A stretch of 64,000 nt of DNA from Vibrio pectenicida (lineage in GTDB: Bacteria > Pseudomonadota > Gammaproteobacteria > Enterobacterales > Vibrionaceae). Below the pieces are notes generated by a model. The model saw only the letters and a list, made by a program, of their open reading frames with translations. It did not search any database and was not told the origin of the DNA. The stretch is taken from contig AP024889.1 of assembly GCA_024347015.1 (NCBI GenBank), positions 682,001-746,000 of the forward strand. The letters are read 5' to 3'. A program made the position numbers and the translations under genes. Below are positions 47,808-57,865 of the stretch, one piece after another; position 1 is the first letter of the stretch, and each line of letters begins with the position of its first letter.

Positions 47808-48308
47808 TTGCCATCGCCTCAATTTAGCGAACAAGATCATTTATTTATGCGCAGGGCCATAGAGCTAGCAGCACAGGCTGAACGAGAGGGAGAAGTGCCT
47901 GTAGGCGCGGTACTTGTAAGAGAGGGAAAGGTAATTGCTGAGGGTTGGAATCAATCTATTGCTCAGCATGATGCGACCGCTCATGCAGAAATGCAGGTAT
48001 TACGTAAAGCTGGGCAGAAGTTAAAAAACTATCGACTGCTTGATACCATCTTATACGTGACACTTGAGCCTTGCCCAATGTGTGCAGGTGCACTGTTGCA
48101 TAGCAGAGTACAGCGGATTATATTTGGAGCACCAGATTTAAAGTCGGGCGCTGCGGGTACCGTTTTAAACTTGTTCGAGCATCAAGCCGCTTATCACTAT
48201 GCAGAGGTAAAGCAAGGATTATTAGAAGAGGAGTGTAGGATACAGCTTCAAGCCTTTTTTAAACGCCGCCGCAAAGAAAAAAAAGCTCTCAAGCAGGCAA
48301 AAGGTTAA
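47808..48308 (+). CDS. tadA: tRNA-specific adenosine-34 deaminase
   Basis: 166 residues. It converts A34 to inosine in tRNA-Arg(ACG). The start is TTG 47808 with TCAGGAGC before it; the first ATG (47847) would remove conserved N-terminal residues. Zinc/catalytic motifs: His59-Ala-Glu61 (TAHAEMQ) and PCPMCAG. The basic tail (FKRRRKEKKALKQAKG) is usual for TadA. Confidence 0.95.
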   Translation: MPSPQFSEQDHLFMRRAIELAAQAEREGEVPVGAVLVREGKVIAEGWNQSIAQHDATAHAEMQVLRKAGQKLKNYRLLDTILYVTLEPCPMCAGALLHSRVQRIIFGAPDLKSGAAGTVLNLFEHQAAYHYAEVKQGLLEEECRIQLQAFFKRRRKEKKALKQAKG

Positions 48309-48677
48309 TGGCCTGCAAAATATTAAGAGTCTAGATATCTTTCGCTATTTATTGAGCATAGAAAGATGTCAGACTCTATCCCAGATGTTTACTAGTAATG
48401 GATGTTATTACTAATAATAACGGTTTACTAATAGAGACTAAGTGCAGATGAGCTGCATAAAGGCTCGATGACGTGCAATGACTTTTTTCTTGTTATTACT
48501 GAGCATTCTTTTGCGACGATTGGCCGCAACGGTTTTATTAAAGCGTCTTGACTGAACTTTGTTTCTACGCATAAAAACACCCTCCTAAGCAGGCGTATAT
48601 TTTTGATACCGATTACTATGTGTGGGCGCAGAGCAATAATTCAAGTGCTTAAATGCACTTGAATTATTAAACTTTAA
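48309..48677. other. Intergenic region tadA-mltF (369 bp)
   Basis: It contains an imperfect hairpin at 48327-48376 (GAGTCT...AGACTC with TATCTTTC/GAAAGATG inside, about 14 pairs) and the tiny minus-strand ORF listed separately. A smaller palindrome GTTATTA-CTAA-TAATAAC lies near 48405-48422, downstream of that ORF. No tRNA or repeats seen. Confidence 0.5.
48438..48572 (-). CDS. Small highly basic protein, 44 residues
   Basis: ATG 48572 is preceded by AGGAGGG at ideal distance, one of the strongest ribosome sites in the window. The 44-residue product begins MRRNKVQSRRFNKTVAAN and has about 15 Arg/Lys, with RRKRM and NKKKV clusters and only one acidic-free C-terminal half. It resembles a small ribosome-associated or nucleic-acid-binding protein, but I do not recognise the family. 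The gene is isolated between tadA and mltF. Coding status rests on the ribosome site and composition only. Confidence 0.6.
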   Translation of the reverse strand: MRRNKVQSRRFNKTVAANRRKRMLSNNKKKVIARHRAFMQLICT

Positions 48678-50207
48678 TTACTCTTGCGTTTGCTCAGGTA
48701 AGGCAGCTTCTGCTGTGGAGAGTTCAACTTCTGGAAGTTCAGTCTCTGGAAGTTCAATTACAGCCAGGTCGTCAATATTAACATCGCTATTCTCGATCGG
48801 TTTTTGATCAATGTGGCCGATGATGCTTTGATAGTAACGGCGAATATTTTCGACATAATTTTTAGCTTCATCTCCTCTCGCATAACCATAGCGTGTTTGG
48901 CTGAAGTATTTCTTCTGGCGAAGTAGTGGCAAACGATCTTTGACATCGACCCACGAGTTGGGGTTTGCCCCTTGCGTTTTGGTCAGTCTTCTTGCGTCCA
49001 TCATGTGTCCGTATCCGACATTGTAGGCTGCAAGCGCAAACCAGATTTTTTCATGCATGGCGACAGAATCAGGAATACGAGAGACCATACGTCGTAAGTA
49101 CTCAACTCCCCCGCGTACCGATTGCTGCGGGTCGAGGCGGTTAGTGACTCCGACACTTTTCGCTGTTGGTAAGGTCAGCATCATCATACCACGTACACCT
49201 GTAGGGGATTTTGCGCGTGGATTCCAATGAGACTCTTGATAAGCTAAAGCGGCGACCAAGCGCCAATCAAATTCGTCAGAATATTGTTTAAATAGTTGTG
49301 ACCATTGTGGAAGTTTGCTATTCAACGCTCTGATAAAAGCGCGCGTGTCGACATAATCAAAGCTACCAATATGGCCAATATATTTTTCTTCTAGTGAGGC
49401 AAGGAGCCCAGATTGTTTGGTATAACCAAAAAATTCAATCATCAAGGCATATAGGCTTTCATCTTCGGAGCGGCGCACAAACCATGAAATGGGTTGGTCT
49501 TCGGTAAGCTCAAAAGCAATTGCGATTTCGGGATAAATTCTCTGTGAAAGAGATAATTCCACAGAGTCCGCGACAGTAAACATCAGTTCACCTTGGGCAA
49601 CTTGTTTTAGCAAATCGCTGACTTCTGCTTCTGGATCGACTTCAAACACAAAATCAGGATGTTCTTTTTGCCTGATAGTGTCGAGCGTTTTTTTTACATG
49701 AGAGTCACTAACGATTTTGAGCATGGCAGCCGGTTCATCATTGGCGTCATGTTTGCTGACTAGCTGCTCTAGATTCCGTGGTCGCCAATTACCTTTTTTG
49801 TAGACGACTTGTTGACTGACATAGTAATACGCAGGGCCGGGGCGAAAACGCTCCATTCGTTCAGGCGATAGAATAAGGCCTGCTGCAATGACATCAATCT
49901 CGCCTTTTTCAAGTGCAGGGTAGAGTGACGATATTCGATAGGCGGGCTTCATCTCAAGCTGAACACCAAGCTCATTGGCAAACTCACGTGCCAATTCATA
50001 ATCCAAACCAGCAGGGCCATCAGGGCCAATATAATAGGAAAGCTGGTTATTTAACGTACCAACGCGTAGTACACCGCGCTCACGAATTTGGTCTAAGTCA
50101 TTTTTAGGCTCAGATTCGATTTGGCAGCCGGACAAGATTAAGGCAGAAACCAACAAGGTGCTGATGGATGTCCAACGTTTTAAGTAATGCTTCTTCATTG
50201 ACCACAT
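48678..50207 (-). CDS. mltF: Membrane-bound lytic transglycosylase F
   Basis: About 509 residues from ATG 50207, chosen because GGAAG lies seven bases before it; ATGs at 50213 and 50198 are also possible and the frame is open to 50315. The N-terminus looks like a lipoprotein signal (SALILSGCQIE). An ABC-substrate-binding-like domain (~35-265) is followed by a family 1 transglycosylase domain with catalytic Glu in AYQESHWNPRAKS and RGMMMLTLPTA. It cleaves peptidoglycan at the outer membrane. The Glu/Pro/Leu repeats at the C-terminus are low complexity. Divergent from purL. Confidence 0.92.
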   Translation of the reverse strand: MWSMKKHYLKRWTSISTLLVSALILSGCQIESEPKNDLDQIRERGVLRVGTLNNQLSYYIGPDGPAGLDYELAREFANELGVQLEMKPAYRISSLYPALEKGEIDVIAAGLILSPERMERFRPGPAYYYVSQQVVYKKGNWRPRNLEQLVSKHDANDEPAAMLKIVSDSHVKKTLDTIRQKEHPDFVFEVDPEAEVSDLLKQVAQGELMFTVADSVELSLSQRIYPEIAIAFELTEDQPISWFVRRSEDESLYALMIEFFGYTKQSGLLASLEEKYIGHIGSFDYVDTRAFIRALNSKLPQWSQLFKQYSDEFDWRLVAALAYQESHWNPRAKSPTGVRGMMMLTLPTAKSVGVTNRLDPQQSVRGGVEYLRRMVSRIPDSVAMHEKIWFALAAYNVGYGHMMDARRLTKTQGANPNSWVDVKDRLPLLRQKKYFSQTRYGYARGDEAKNYVENIRRYYQSIIGHIDQKPIENSDVNIDDLAVIELPETELPEVELSTAEAALPEQTQE

Positions 50208-50331
50208 TCTCATACTTCCATTATGAGCATTTATATCAGAGTGTCGTGACAAGGCAAGCCAATCAGACCCCGTTGCGACTAAAGATTTAAAATTACGATT
50301 GCTGCGATAATTCAAATTTGCTGAAAAAATG

Positions 50332-50347
50332 ACGCAAACGGTTGCCT
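50332..50347 (+). promoter_or_regulatory. PurR-like operator upstream of purL
   Basis: ACGCAAACGGTTGCCT agrees with the PurR consensus ACGCAAACGGTTTCGT except near the last four bases. It lies 7 bp upstream of the purL -35. Confidence 0.75.
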
Positions 50348-50353
50348 TTGGTG

Positions 50354-50382
50354 TTACATCACAAAAATAAATCCTTTATAAT
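50354..50382 (+). promoter_or_regulatory. purL promoter
   Basis: TTACAT (50354-50359), 17-bp spacer, TATAAT (50377-50382). A strong sigma-70 promoter next to the PurR-like site. Confidence 0.7.
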
Positions 50383-50484
50383 GCTGCTCGAAACAGCGAG
50401 GTAGCATCGGCATAAGTTTGAGGGGTTTTCATATAACCTCCTGAGTTTATTCCCATATTACCTTAATACAAGAGACCTAAGCAC

Positions 50485-53400
50485 ATGAGAATTTTGCGTG
50501 GCTCCCCAGCTCTTTCTGAGTTTCGTGTTAACAAACTACTCGAACTTTGCCGTGAACAAGACTTGCCTGTTATAGGAGTTTACGCTGAGTTTATGCATTT
50601 TGCTGATCTAACTGAAGACCTAAACTCGTCTGAGCTTGAGAAAGTCGAAAAGCTTTTGACTTATGGGCCAACGATAGAGGAGCATGCGCCGCAAGGTCTG
50701 TTACTCTTGGTGACGCCGCGTCCGGGGACCATCTCACCTTGGTCTTCAAAATCAACCGATATCGCCAACAATTGTGGTTTGGATAAAATCAAGCGCCTTG
50801 AACGTGGTACTGCGTATTATCTAGATACCTCTTCTTCGCTGACAGAGGATCAAGTTCAGCAAGTTAAAGCCATTATTCATGATCGCATGATGGAAGTGGT
50901 GTTTACTGAATTTGAATCTGCGTCGGCTTTATTTACAGTTGCAGAGCCGGCACCTGTTGCTGATGTGGATATTCTCAGTGGTGGACGTGCGGCGCTCGAA
51001 AAGGCGAATCTGACGCTGGGTCTCGCTTTAGCAGAAGATGAAATTGATTACTTGGTTGAGAGCTTCACGACACTTGGCCGTAATCCAAACGATATTGAAC
51101 TTATGATGTTTGCTCAGGCCAACTCGGAGCATTGCCGACATAAAATCTTTAATGCCGATTGGACAATTGATGGCGTTGAGCAGCCTAAGTCTCTATTTAA
51201 AATGATTAAAAATACCTATGAGACGACACCTGAGCACGTATTGTCTGCGTATAAAGACAATGCTGCGGTAATGACAGGTTCGAAAGTAGGTCGTTTCTTC
51301 CCAGATCCTACGACTCGTCAGTATGGCTATCATCATGAAGATACCCATATTTTGATGAAAGTAGAAACGCATAACCACCCAACAGCCATCTCCCCATGGC
51401 CGGGCGCATCAACAGGATCCGGTGGTGAGATTCGTGATGAAGGCGCAACCGGAATTGGAGGTAAGCCCAAAGCGGGTTTGGTCGGTTTTACTACCTCTAA
51501 CCTTCGTATTCCTGGTTTTGAGCAGCCTTGGGAAACCAATTTTGGCAAACCAGATCGCATAGTCAATGCGCTGGATATTATGCTTGAAGGCCCACTTGGT
51601 GGCGCTGCATTTAATAATGAATTTGGCCGTCCTAATCTGCTGGGTTATTTCCGTACTTACGAAGAAAAAGTCACTTCACATGCTGGTGAGGAAGTACGTG
51701 GTTACCATAAACCTATCATGATTGCTGGTGGTATGGGTAACATCCGCGATGATCACGTCCAAAAGAAAGAAATTCCAGTTGGGGCGAGCCTAATCGTTTT
51801 AGGTGGTCCAGCGATGAATATTGGCCTTGGTGGTGGCGCGGCTTCGTCAATGGCTTCAGGTCAATCAGCAGAAGATTTAGATTTTGCTTCAGTGCAGCGT
51901 GAAAACCCTGAAATGGAACGTCGCTGTCAGGAAGTCATCGATCGTTGCTGGCAGTTGGGTGATGATAACCCAATCGCCTTTATTCACGATGTGGGTGCTG
52001 GTGGTATTTCTAATGCGCTTCCAGAACTGGTTGATGACGGCGAACGCGGCGGTAAATTCCAGCTACGTGATGTACCCAATGACGAGCCGGGAATGAGCCC
52101 ACTTGAAATCTGGTGTAACGAGTCTCAGGAGCGTTATGTGTTGGCGGTTGCTAAACAAGATATGCCTGTATTTGAAGCTATTTGTCAGCGTGAACGCGCG
52201 CCTTATGCTGTCGTTGGCGAGGCAACTAAAGAGCGCCATCTGACTTTAGAAGACTCGCATTTTGACAATACGCCCATTGATATGCCAATGGATATTCTGC
52301 TTGGTAAGGCGCCAAAGATGCACCGCGATGCAACCACGCTAAAGGTGGATAGCCCTGCAATTAATCGTGATGATATTGAAATCAATCAAGCGGTTGATCG
52401 CGTGTTGCGCCTTCCTGCGGTTGCTGAAAAAACCTTCCTGATTACCATTGGTGACCGCACGGTGACAGGTCTTGTTGCGCGCGACCAAATGGTGGGACCT
52501 TGGCAAGTACCGGTAGCTAACTGCGCAGTGACCGCTGCAAGTTACGACACTTACCACGGCGAAGCCATGTCAATGGGTGAACGCACCCCCGTCGCCCTAC
52601 TAGACTTTGCTGCTTCTGCACGTTTGGCGGTTGGAGAAGCGTTAACTAATATTGCTGCCACGGATATTGGTGATATCAAGCACATTAAATTGTCAGCTAA
52701 CTGGATGTCGCCAGCCGGTCACCCAGGTGAAGATGCAGGTTTATACCAAGCAGTAAAAGCCGTTGGTGAAGAGTTGTGTCCTGCGCTTGGCTTGACCATT
52801 CCTGTTGGTAAAGACTCTATGTCGATGAAAACAAAGTGGCAAGATAACGGCGAAGACAAGAAAGTGACTTCACCACTGTCACTGGTTATTACCGCCTTTG
52901 GCCGAGTTGAAGATGTGCGCAAAACCATCACGCCACAGCTTTTAACACCGGCGACGTCACAAGGCTTAGGTGAGACTTCGCTGGTGCTGATTGATTTAGC
53001 TAACGGTAAGAATCGCCTTGGCGCGACGGCGCTTGCGCAAGTATACAAGCAATTAGGTGATAAACCTGCCGATGTCGATAATGCTGAGCAGCTAAAAGGC
53101 TTCTTTGATGCGATGCAGACTCTGGTGCGCAAAGACAAGCTGCTTGCTTACCATGATAAAGGCGATGGCGGCTTAGTTGTGACTCTGGCTGAAATGGCAT
53201 TTGCTGGCCATTGTGGCGTGCGGGTTGATATTGCTGAAATGGCAAGCGCTGCACAAGAGCAAGATGTATTGGCTACCCTGTTTAACGAAGAACTTGGCGC
53301 AGTAGTGCAAGTGAGTAACGATGAGCTAGATTCTGTTCTCTCTATTTTATCCGCTCACGACCTTGAAAACTGCTCTCATGTTATTGGCAGCGTAGAAACG

Positions 53401-54408
53401 TCAGATAAGTTCGTCATCACATTGGCTGATGAAGTCATCATTGATCGCTCACGTACTGATCTTCGCACTATTTGGGCAGAAACCACGCATAAAATGCAAG
53501 CGCTGCGTGATAACCCAGCGTGCGCCGATCAAGAATTTGCAGCTAAGCAAGACGATGCTGATCCAGGCTTGAATGTGTCTTTAAGCTTTGATGTTAACCA
53601 AGATATTGCAGCGCCTTATATTGCCACTGGCGCGAAGCCGAAAATGGCGATTTTACGTGAGCAAGGTGTTAACTCTCACGTTGAAATGGCCGCAGCGTTT
53701 GATAGAGCTGGTTTTGAATCAACCGATATTCATATGAGTGACATTCTAACTGGTCAAGCAGCACTGGATGAGTACCACGGCCTTGTCGCTTGTGGTGGCT
53801 TCTCTTATGGTGACGTACTGGGCGCGGGTGAAGGTTGGGCAAAATCTATCTTGTTTAATAATGCGGCTCGTGAGCAATTTGAAGCCTTCTTTAATCGTGA
53901 CAATACTTTCTCATTGGGTGTGTGTAACGGCTGTCAGATGCTGTCCAATCTCAAGGGGTTGATTCCGGGGGCTGATCTTTGGCCACGGTTTGTGCGCAAT
54001 CAATCTGAGCGTTTTGAAGCCCGCTTTAGTTTGGTTGAAGTGCAAAAATCTGATTCGGTTTTCTTTGATGGAATGGCTGGCTCACGGATGCCAATTGCGG
54101 TTTCCCACGGTGAAGGCCAAGTAGAAGTTGAAGGTGGCGATCATCTTGCCGCGATAGAGCAATCTGGCACAGTAGCTATACGTTATGTCGATAACTTTGG
54201 CAAACCGACTCAGCAGTACCCGAATAATCCAAATGGTTCGCCAAATGCAATCACAGGTTTAACCACTCAAGATGGCCGTGTAACCATTATGATGCCGCAC
54301 CCAGAGCGTGTGTTCCGCACTGTGGCAAATTCATGGGCGCCGCAAGATTGGGGTGAAAATGGCGCTTGGATGCGTATGTTCCAAAACGCGCGTAAGAACC
54401 TAGGCTAA
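50485..54408 (+). CDS. purL: Phosphoribosylformylglycinamidine synthase
   Basis: 1307 residues, the large single-chain form. It makes FGAM from FGAR, glutamine and ATP in purine synthesis. N-terminal PurS-like domain, linker, two AIR-synthase-like halves ([34 protein letters not shown]), and a C-terminal glutaminase with Cys1147 (GVCNGCQML) and [10 protein letters not shown]. Codon use and a PurR-like site fit a regulated housekeeping gene. Confidence 0.98.
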   Translation: MRILRGSPALSEFRVNKLLELCREQDLPVIGVYAEFMHFADLTEDLNSSELEKVEKLLTYGPTIEEHAPQGLLLLVTPRPGTISPWSSKSTDIANNCGLDKIKRLERGTAYYLDTSSSLTEDQVQQVKAIIHDRMMEVVFTEFESASALFTVAEPAPVADVDILSGGRAALEKANLTLGLALAEDEIDYLVESFTTLGRNPNDIELMMFAQANSEHCRHKIFNADWTIDGVEQPKSLFKMIKNTYETTPEHVLSAYKDNAAVMTGSKVGRFFPDPTTRQYGYHHEDTHILMKVETHNHPTAISPWPGASTGSGGEIRDEGATGIGGKPKAGLVGFTTSNLRIPGFEQPWETNFGKPDRIVNALDIMLEGPLGGAAFNNEFGRPNLLGYFRTYEEKVTSHAGEEVRGYHKPIMIAGGMGNIRDDHVQKKEIPVGASLIVLGGPAMNIGLGGGAASSMASGQSAEDLDFASVQRENPEMERRCQEVIDRCWQLGDDNPIAFIHDVGAGGISNALPELVDDGERGGKFQLRDVPNDEPGMSPLEIWCNESQERYVLAVAKQDMPVFEAICQRERAPYAVVGEATKERHLTLEDSHFDNTPIDMPMDILLGKAPKMHRDATTLKVDSPAINRDDIEINQAVDRVLRLPAVAEKTFLITIGDRTVTGLVARDQMVGPWQVPVANCAVTAASYDTYHGEAMSMGERTPVALLDFAASARLAVGEALTNIAATDIGDIKHIKLSANWMSPAGHPGEDAGLYQAVKAVGEELCPALGLTIPVGKDSMSMKTKWQDNGEDKKVTSPLSLVITAFGRVEDVRKTITPQLLTPATSQGLGETSLVLIDLANGKNRLGATALAQVYKQLGDKPADVDNAEQLKGFFDAMQTLVRKDKLLAYHDKGDGGLVVTLAEMAFAGHCGVRVDIAEMASAAQEQDVLATLFNEELGAVVQVSNDELDSVLSILSAHDLENCSHVIGSVETSDKFVITLADEVIIDRSRTDLRTIWAETTHKMQALRDNPACADQEFAAKQDDADPGLNVSLSFDVNQDIAAPYIATGAKPKMAILREQGVNSHVEMAAAFDRAGFESTDIHMSDILTGQAALDEYHGLVACGGFSYGDVLGAGEGWAKSILFNNAAREQFEAFFNRDNTFSLGVCNGCQMLSNLKGLIPGADLWPRFVRNQSERFEARFSLVEVQKSDSVFFDGMAGSRMPIAVSHGEGQVEVEGGDHLAAIEQSGTVAIRYVDNFGKPTQQYPNNPNGSPNAITGLTTQDGRVTIMMPHPERVFRTVANSWAPQDWGENGAWMRMFQNARKNLG

Positions 54409-54439
54409 GTCGGTATTTCATTTCTAAATACAAAGATAA

Positions 54440-54472
54440 AAAGCGCAGGCCATTGGCTTGCGCTTTGTTTTT
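54440..54472 (+). terminator. Rho-independent terminator after purL
   Basis: Stem AAAGCGCAGGC/GCTTGCGCTTT (one G-T pair), 5-nt loop, then GTTTTT. Confidence 0.88.
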
Positions 54473-54535
54473 CATTAATAGAAAAATAGGGCGTTTTTGT
54501 TATAGTAAGTTTATTTTGTCCGCTAAGGAAAACCA

Positions 54536-54724
54536 ATGAGCCTAGAACATTTTGAGACCATGGATACCTTTATCCTACTTAGCATGGTGAATATGAAAAT
54601 TCGCGATGAATTTGGTGACTTGGACAGCCTAGTCCGATTTTATGATATTGATAAAACCAAGCTGGAAGAAAAACTCGCAAAAGCCGGCTTTGAATATTTA
54701 GCCGAAGCTAAGCAGTTTCGCTAA
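54536..54724 (+). CDS. Small DUF4250-like protein
   Basis: 62 residues with AAGGAAAACCA before the ATG. It fits the small DUF4250 family (MDTFILLSMVNMKIRDEFGDLDSL). Function unknown; no signal or membrane segment. V. cholerae has a similar small gene after purL as I recall. Confidence 0.7.
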   Translation: MSLEHFETMDTFILLSMVNMKIRDEFGDLDSLVRFYDIDKTKLEEKLAKAGFEYLAEAKQFR

Positions 54725-54739
54725 GCCTTTGGCCGCCCC

Positions 54740-55129
54740 TTAGTGGCGACTGCCCAAATCTTCATCATGCGCTTGCCCTTGTATCATTCGAGTTAGCTCC
54801 TGACAGCGAACAATTTTGCCCTCGGTGAGGGTAAAGTTGGCAATAACCTCAAACATCACATTTTCTCCATTTGCTTTCTCGGCAGATACTTGGTGGTGAG
54901 TAAACACATGCTCTCCTTCAGCAGCGCAAGCCAAAATAGTAATGCGCCTATTTTTAGTATCTTTTTTAAGCTTGGCCACGTGGGTAACAAATTCTGCATA
55001 ATCTAGCTCTAAACCATTTACGGTTTGTTGATAATTTGGCGCAAAGTATTGCGCAATTTCAGCTTCGTCAAACTCAGGATTGGTAAGCAAAACTTGCAGT
55101 GCATTTAAAGTTAGCGTTCGGTTGTTCAT
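54740..55129 (-). CDS. SnoaL/NTF2-like protein
   Basis: 129 residues from ATG 55129 (MNNRTLTLNALQ), which has GAGGAAAAAA before it; the frame is open to 55180. A cone-shaped NTF2-like fold is suggested by FAPNYQQTVNGLELDYAEFVTHV and GKIVRCQELTRMI. Such proteins are small isomerases, hydrolases or binding proteins; the ligand cannot be told. Convergent with the DUF4250 gene. Confidence 0.7.
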   Translation of the reverse strand: MNNRTLTLNALQVLLTNPEFDEAEIAQYFAPNYQQTVNGLELDYAEFVTHVAKLKKDTKNRRITILACAAEGEHVFTHHQVSAEKANGENVMFEVIANFTLTEGKIVRCQELTRMIQGQAHDEDLGSRH

Positions 55130-55510
55130 TTCTTTTTTCCTCATCGGTATGGATAGGATACAGATTACCGAAATTATCAATGGCGAGATTTCGATATAAA
55201 GACAATAGGTTTATTTATCTAGCCAATAATGAGCCACGCAGAATTGTGATGCTTGACAACCAAGGAGCAAGGTTTAGGCCGAAAATTCTCTTATTTAAGA
55301 TTTCTCTAATTTAAGTGTTTGAATCAATAAATTAAAATAATAAATTCATTGTGAGCAATATCAATTTATGTAATTGATAAGTTTAATGTATGCAAGTGAA
55401 GGGCTAAAGTTCGTCATTTTTATAAAAAAATATATATAAATGCTCAGGTGAAATAAGTTCAACTTGTTGCCTGTTGCGTCATGTCCCGCAAATAAAACGA
55501 CAATTGGCCA
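55130..55510. other. Intergenic region before the split CDI locus (381 bp)
   Basis: Strongly AT-rich, no known operators found. A 44-codon ORF (55181-55315) was considered and not accepted. It should hold the promoter for the haemagglutinin-like genes. It marks a switch from conserved to accessory content. Confidence 0.4.
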
Positions 55511-57850
55511 ATGAAAAATAAAACATTTTCTTTAGCAAGATCAGCCACATTTTACTTTACCATACTGGCTTTATCGCCTTTTTTTGCAAGTTTGAAATCT
55601 TATGCTGATGTAAAAACACCTTTGAGTGGTATTGGCGCAAATACTCCTGATATCATTAAAACTTCGACCAAATATTTGGTAAAAATTTCTAAATCCAACG
55701 AGTATGGCTATTCGCTGAATACGTTAAGTGAGCTGGATACAAAAGATAAAACTTTAGTACTTGCCAATTCACTGCAAATCAACCCTAAGCTTTCAGGTTC
55801 ACCTGCTCAGACGATAGTCCTTGCCTTAAATGCCAACCAAATTGCATCGTTTTCTGAAATTCGTATTGAGGGACGGGCTGCAGATGTGGTCATTCTGGCA
55901 CCCAAAGGTGTCAATTGTGATGGTTGCTCTGTGACTAATGCCGAACGTGTCACTTTGGCAACAGGTGAAGGCGTATATGAAAGTGGTGAGTTAACTAGTA
56001 TTGCTCTGTCTTCCGGTGAGATTTCGGTTACTGGCTCTGGCTTTTCTGCCAGCGAAAGTAGCCTAATTGATTTTGCTGCTGGAAAAATCACCATTGATGC
56101 GCCTTTGACGACGAATATGAAAGGCCGTGTAGTAACACGAGCCAATAAAGAACTGAAAGAAATCGATACCGCTGGTAGCTTGCAGGTTTCAAACGGGGAT
56201 GTGCAACTTATAGTGGGAGACAATGCATTTCGTTACGGCGACCGTCAGTCAGACGCCAGTTTTAATTCCTTTTCCGGTACTGCGCTTACTTTAACTTCGA
56301 ATGCTGATATTACAGTTGGTAACTTACATCTAGAATCGACCTATGCGCAAGGTGATGTATCAATTGATGGCCGTATTCTTGCCAATGGCGCTTGGACATA
56401 CGTTGGCCGCTACAACAATCAAAGTGTGGTTCCGTTAGAATCCGTCAATGTCAAATCTAATGGTGACATCCTTATCTATGATCAAATTATTGCCGCCAAT
56501 AAGGTCGACCTTGAATCTACTCAAGATATACGCATTATTCCTGAAGGTGGAGTCGCTCGGTTTGGCATTGATAATATCCGTGCTGCTGAGATAAATATTG
56601 CTGCTGTCGGTACTATCGAAAATACTGGTGCGGTAGTCGGTGAAAGTGTCTATTTTTCATCTAATCAAGTTACTAATGAAGGTGATGTTGAAGCATCACG
56701 CGATATTTATATCAATGGCGAAGAAGAAGTCAGAAACCAGTTCGGCGGTGTGTTACTGAGTGAAAACATTTTGCTAAAGTCAGACCATGATGTGATAAAT
56801 GGTTCACTATATCCGTTTCGACTTTTGCCAAAAAATGACCCTGCTACAGCGGGAGTAAAGGCACTTTCCAGAGCTAGCTCAATAAATGAAAAGCGAGTTG
56901 GTGCCCGTTTATCGGTACCGCCACCACCAGAAACTATGATGCCAGTAGAAGTAGCAAGTCTGGAAGCCTTTATTCTGGGACAGAATATCCGTATTGAAGC
57001 GAATCGATTTACCAATGGCAACCCTTATCATGTTGAACGTCAATCAGTAGAGTCTCCTGAGCTGTTGCTTGAATACAATAAAAGCAGCCAAGTCATAGTT
57101 TCGGCAGAAAACACTCTAGATCTTAGGCTTAAAGAGCGTTTTTGGAATATGTCATCCATTGCTGAGTCTTGGACTGGAAATACCGTTATTGAAGTGCCAG
57201 TGATTGATAATGAACGCTATTACTTATGGGCTGATACTTTTGCTTATACCGAAGATGTATCTAATAGTTCTACCTGTGAATGGTATATTTTCGGCAGATT
57301 TTGTATTAGAAGATCTAACCCGCAAGATATTTCAATAAAAAAATATCACCAATATATTAAGGCATTATCTCCACAAGCGAGAATTAATACTGGAGGTAGT
57401 CTGATTTTATCATCTCAGTCCTTTAACAACGAGCACAGTGCAGTTGAAGTGAAAAAAGATGTGGTAGGGACAGTAAATAATGTTTGGATGGAAGGCTTAA
57501 GTTTGCGTGATATCTGGGAAACCACAACAGTGACCCATCACCACAGAACTTATTGTACAAAAAGAGTGCTTCGTAGTTGCAGAAAAAGAAAAACTGATTA
57601 TTGGACCACATCTAGGACTGATTTAACTAAAAACGAGGTGACTGCGCAATTTCCATTTGTGTTTTATGTCGATGGCCACATAAACAAAGGCTTTGGTAGC
57701 TGGCGCGTGAATATGCGCGATATCATTTTTGGTCCACATGCTACATCAGATAAACCTGTATCTAAGCCAAAGATAAAGCCAAGTAAGTACATTCCAATTA
57801 TCAATTCTGGAATCACCTTCTTTATTCCTAATCCTAATTTTAAAGCATAA
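55511..57850 (+). CDS. Haemagglutinin-like protein with TPS secretion domain (N-terminal half of a split CdiA)
   Basis: 779 residues. A Sec signal (~1-33, ending SLKSYA) is followed by a TPS domain typical of FhaB/CdiA: INPKLSGSPAQTIVLALN, then RAADVVILAPKGVNCDGC with Cys136-x2-Cys139, then NAERVTLATG. NPNGI is changed to APKGV. Beta-helical filament sequence fills ~200-500. The C-terminal ~280 residues contain two Cys/aromatic blocks (CEWYIFGRFC, YCTKRVLRSC) and a basic patch before ending NPNFKA. There are no toxin or pretoxin domains. The next gene starts 15 nt later and carries the rest of a CdiA-like protein, so the two probably act as one system. Confidence 0.82.
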   Translation: MKNKTFSLARSATFYFTILALSPFFASLKSYADVKTPLSGIGANTPDIIKTSTKYLVKISKSNEYGYSLNTLSELDTKDKTLVLANSLQINPKLSGSPAQTIVLALNANQIASFSEIRIEGRAADVVILAPKGVNCDGCSVTNAERVTLATGEGVYESGELTSIALSSGEISVTGSGFSASESSLIDFAAGKITIDAPLTTNMKGRVVTRANKELKEIDTAGSLQVSNGDVQLIVGDNAFRYGDRQSDASFNSFSGTALTLTSNADITVGNLHLESTYAQGDVSIDGRILANGAWTYVGRYNNQSVVPLESVNVKSNGDILIYDQIIAANKVDLESTQDIRIIPEGGVARFGIDNIRAAEINIAAVGTIENTGAVVGESVYFSSNQVTNEGDVEASRDIYINGEEEVRNQFGGVLLSENILLKSDHDVINGSLYPFRLLPKNDPATAGVKALSRASSINEKRVGARLSVPPPPETMMPVEVASLEAFILGQNIRIEANRFTNGNPYHVERQSVESPELLLEYNKSSQVIVSAENTLDLRLKERFWNMSSIAESWTGNTVIEVPVIDNERYYLWADTFAYTEDVSNSSTCEWYIFGRFCIRRSNPQDISIKKYHQYIKALSPQARINTGGSLILSSQSFNNEHSAVEVKKDVVGTVNNVWMEGLSLRDIWETTTVTHHHRTYCTKRVLRSCRKRKTDYWTTSRTDLTKNEVTAQFPFVFYVDGHINKGFGSWRVNMRDIIFGPHATSDKPVSKPKIKPSKYIPIINSGITFFIPNPNFKA

Positions 57851-57865
57851 AAGGCAGTTGGTTAA

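Noticed and set aside
55181..55315. 44-codon ORF (MARFRYKDNRFIYLANNEPR)
   Set aside because: No ribosome site and no recognised homology, in an AT-rich gap; it could be real but the support is too weak.
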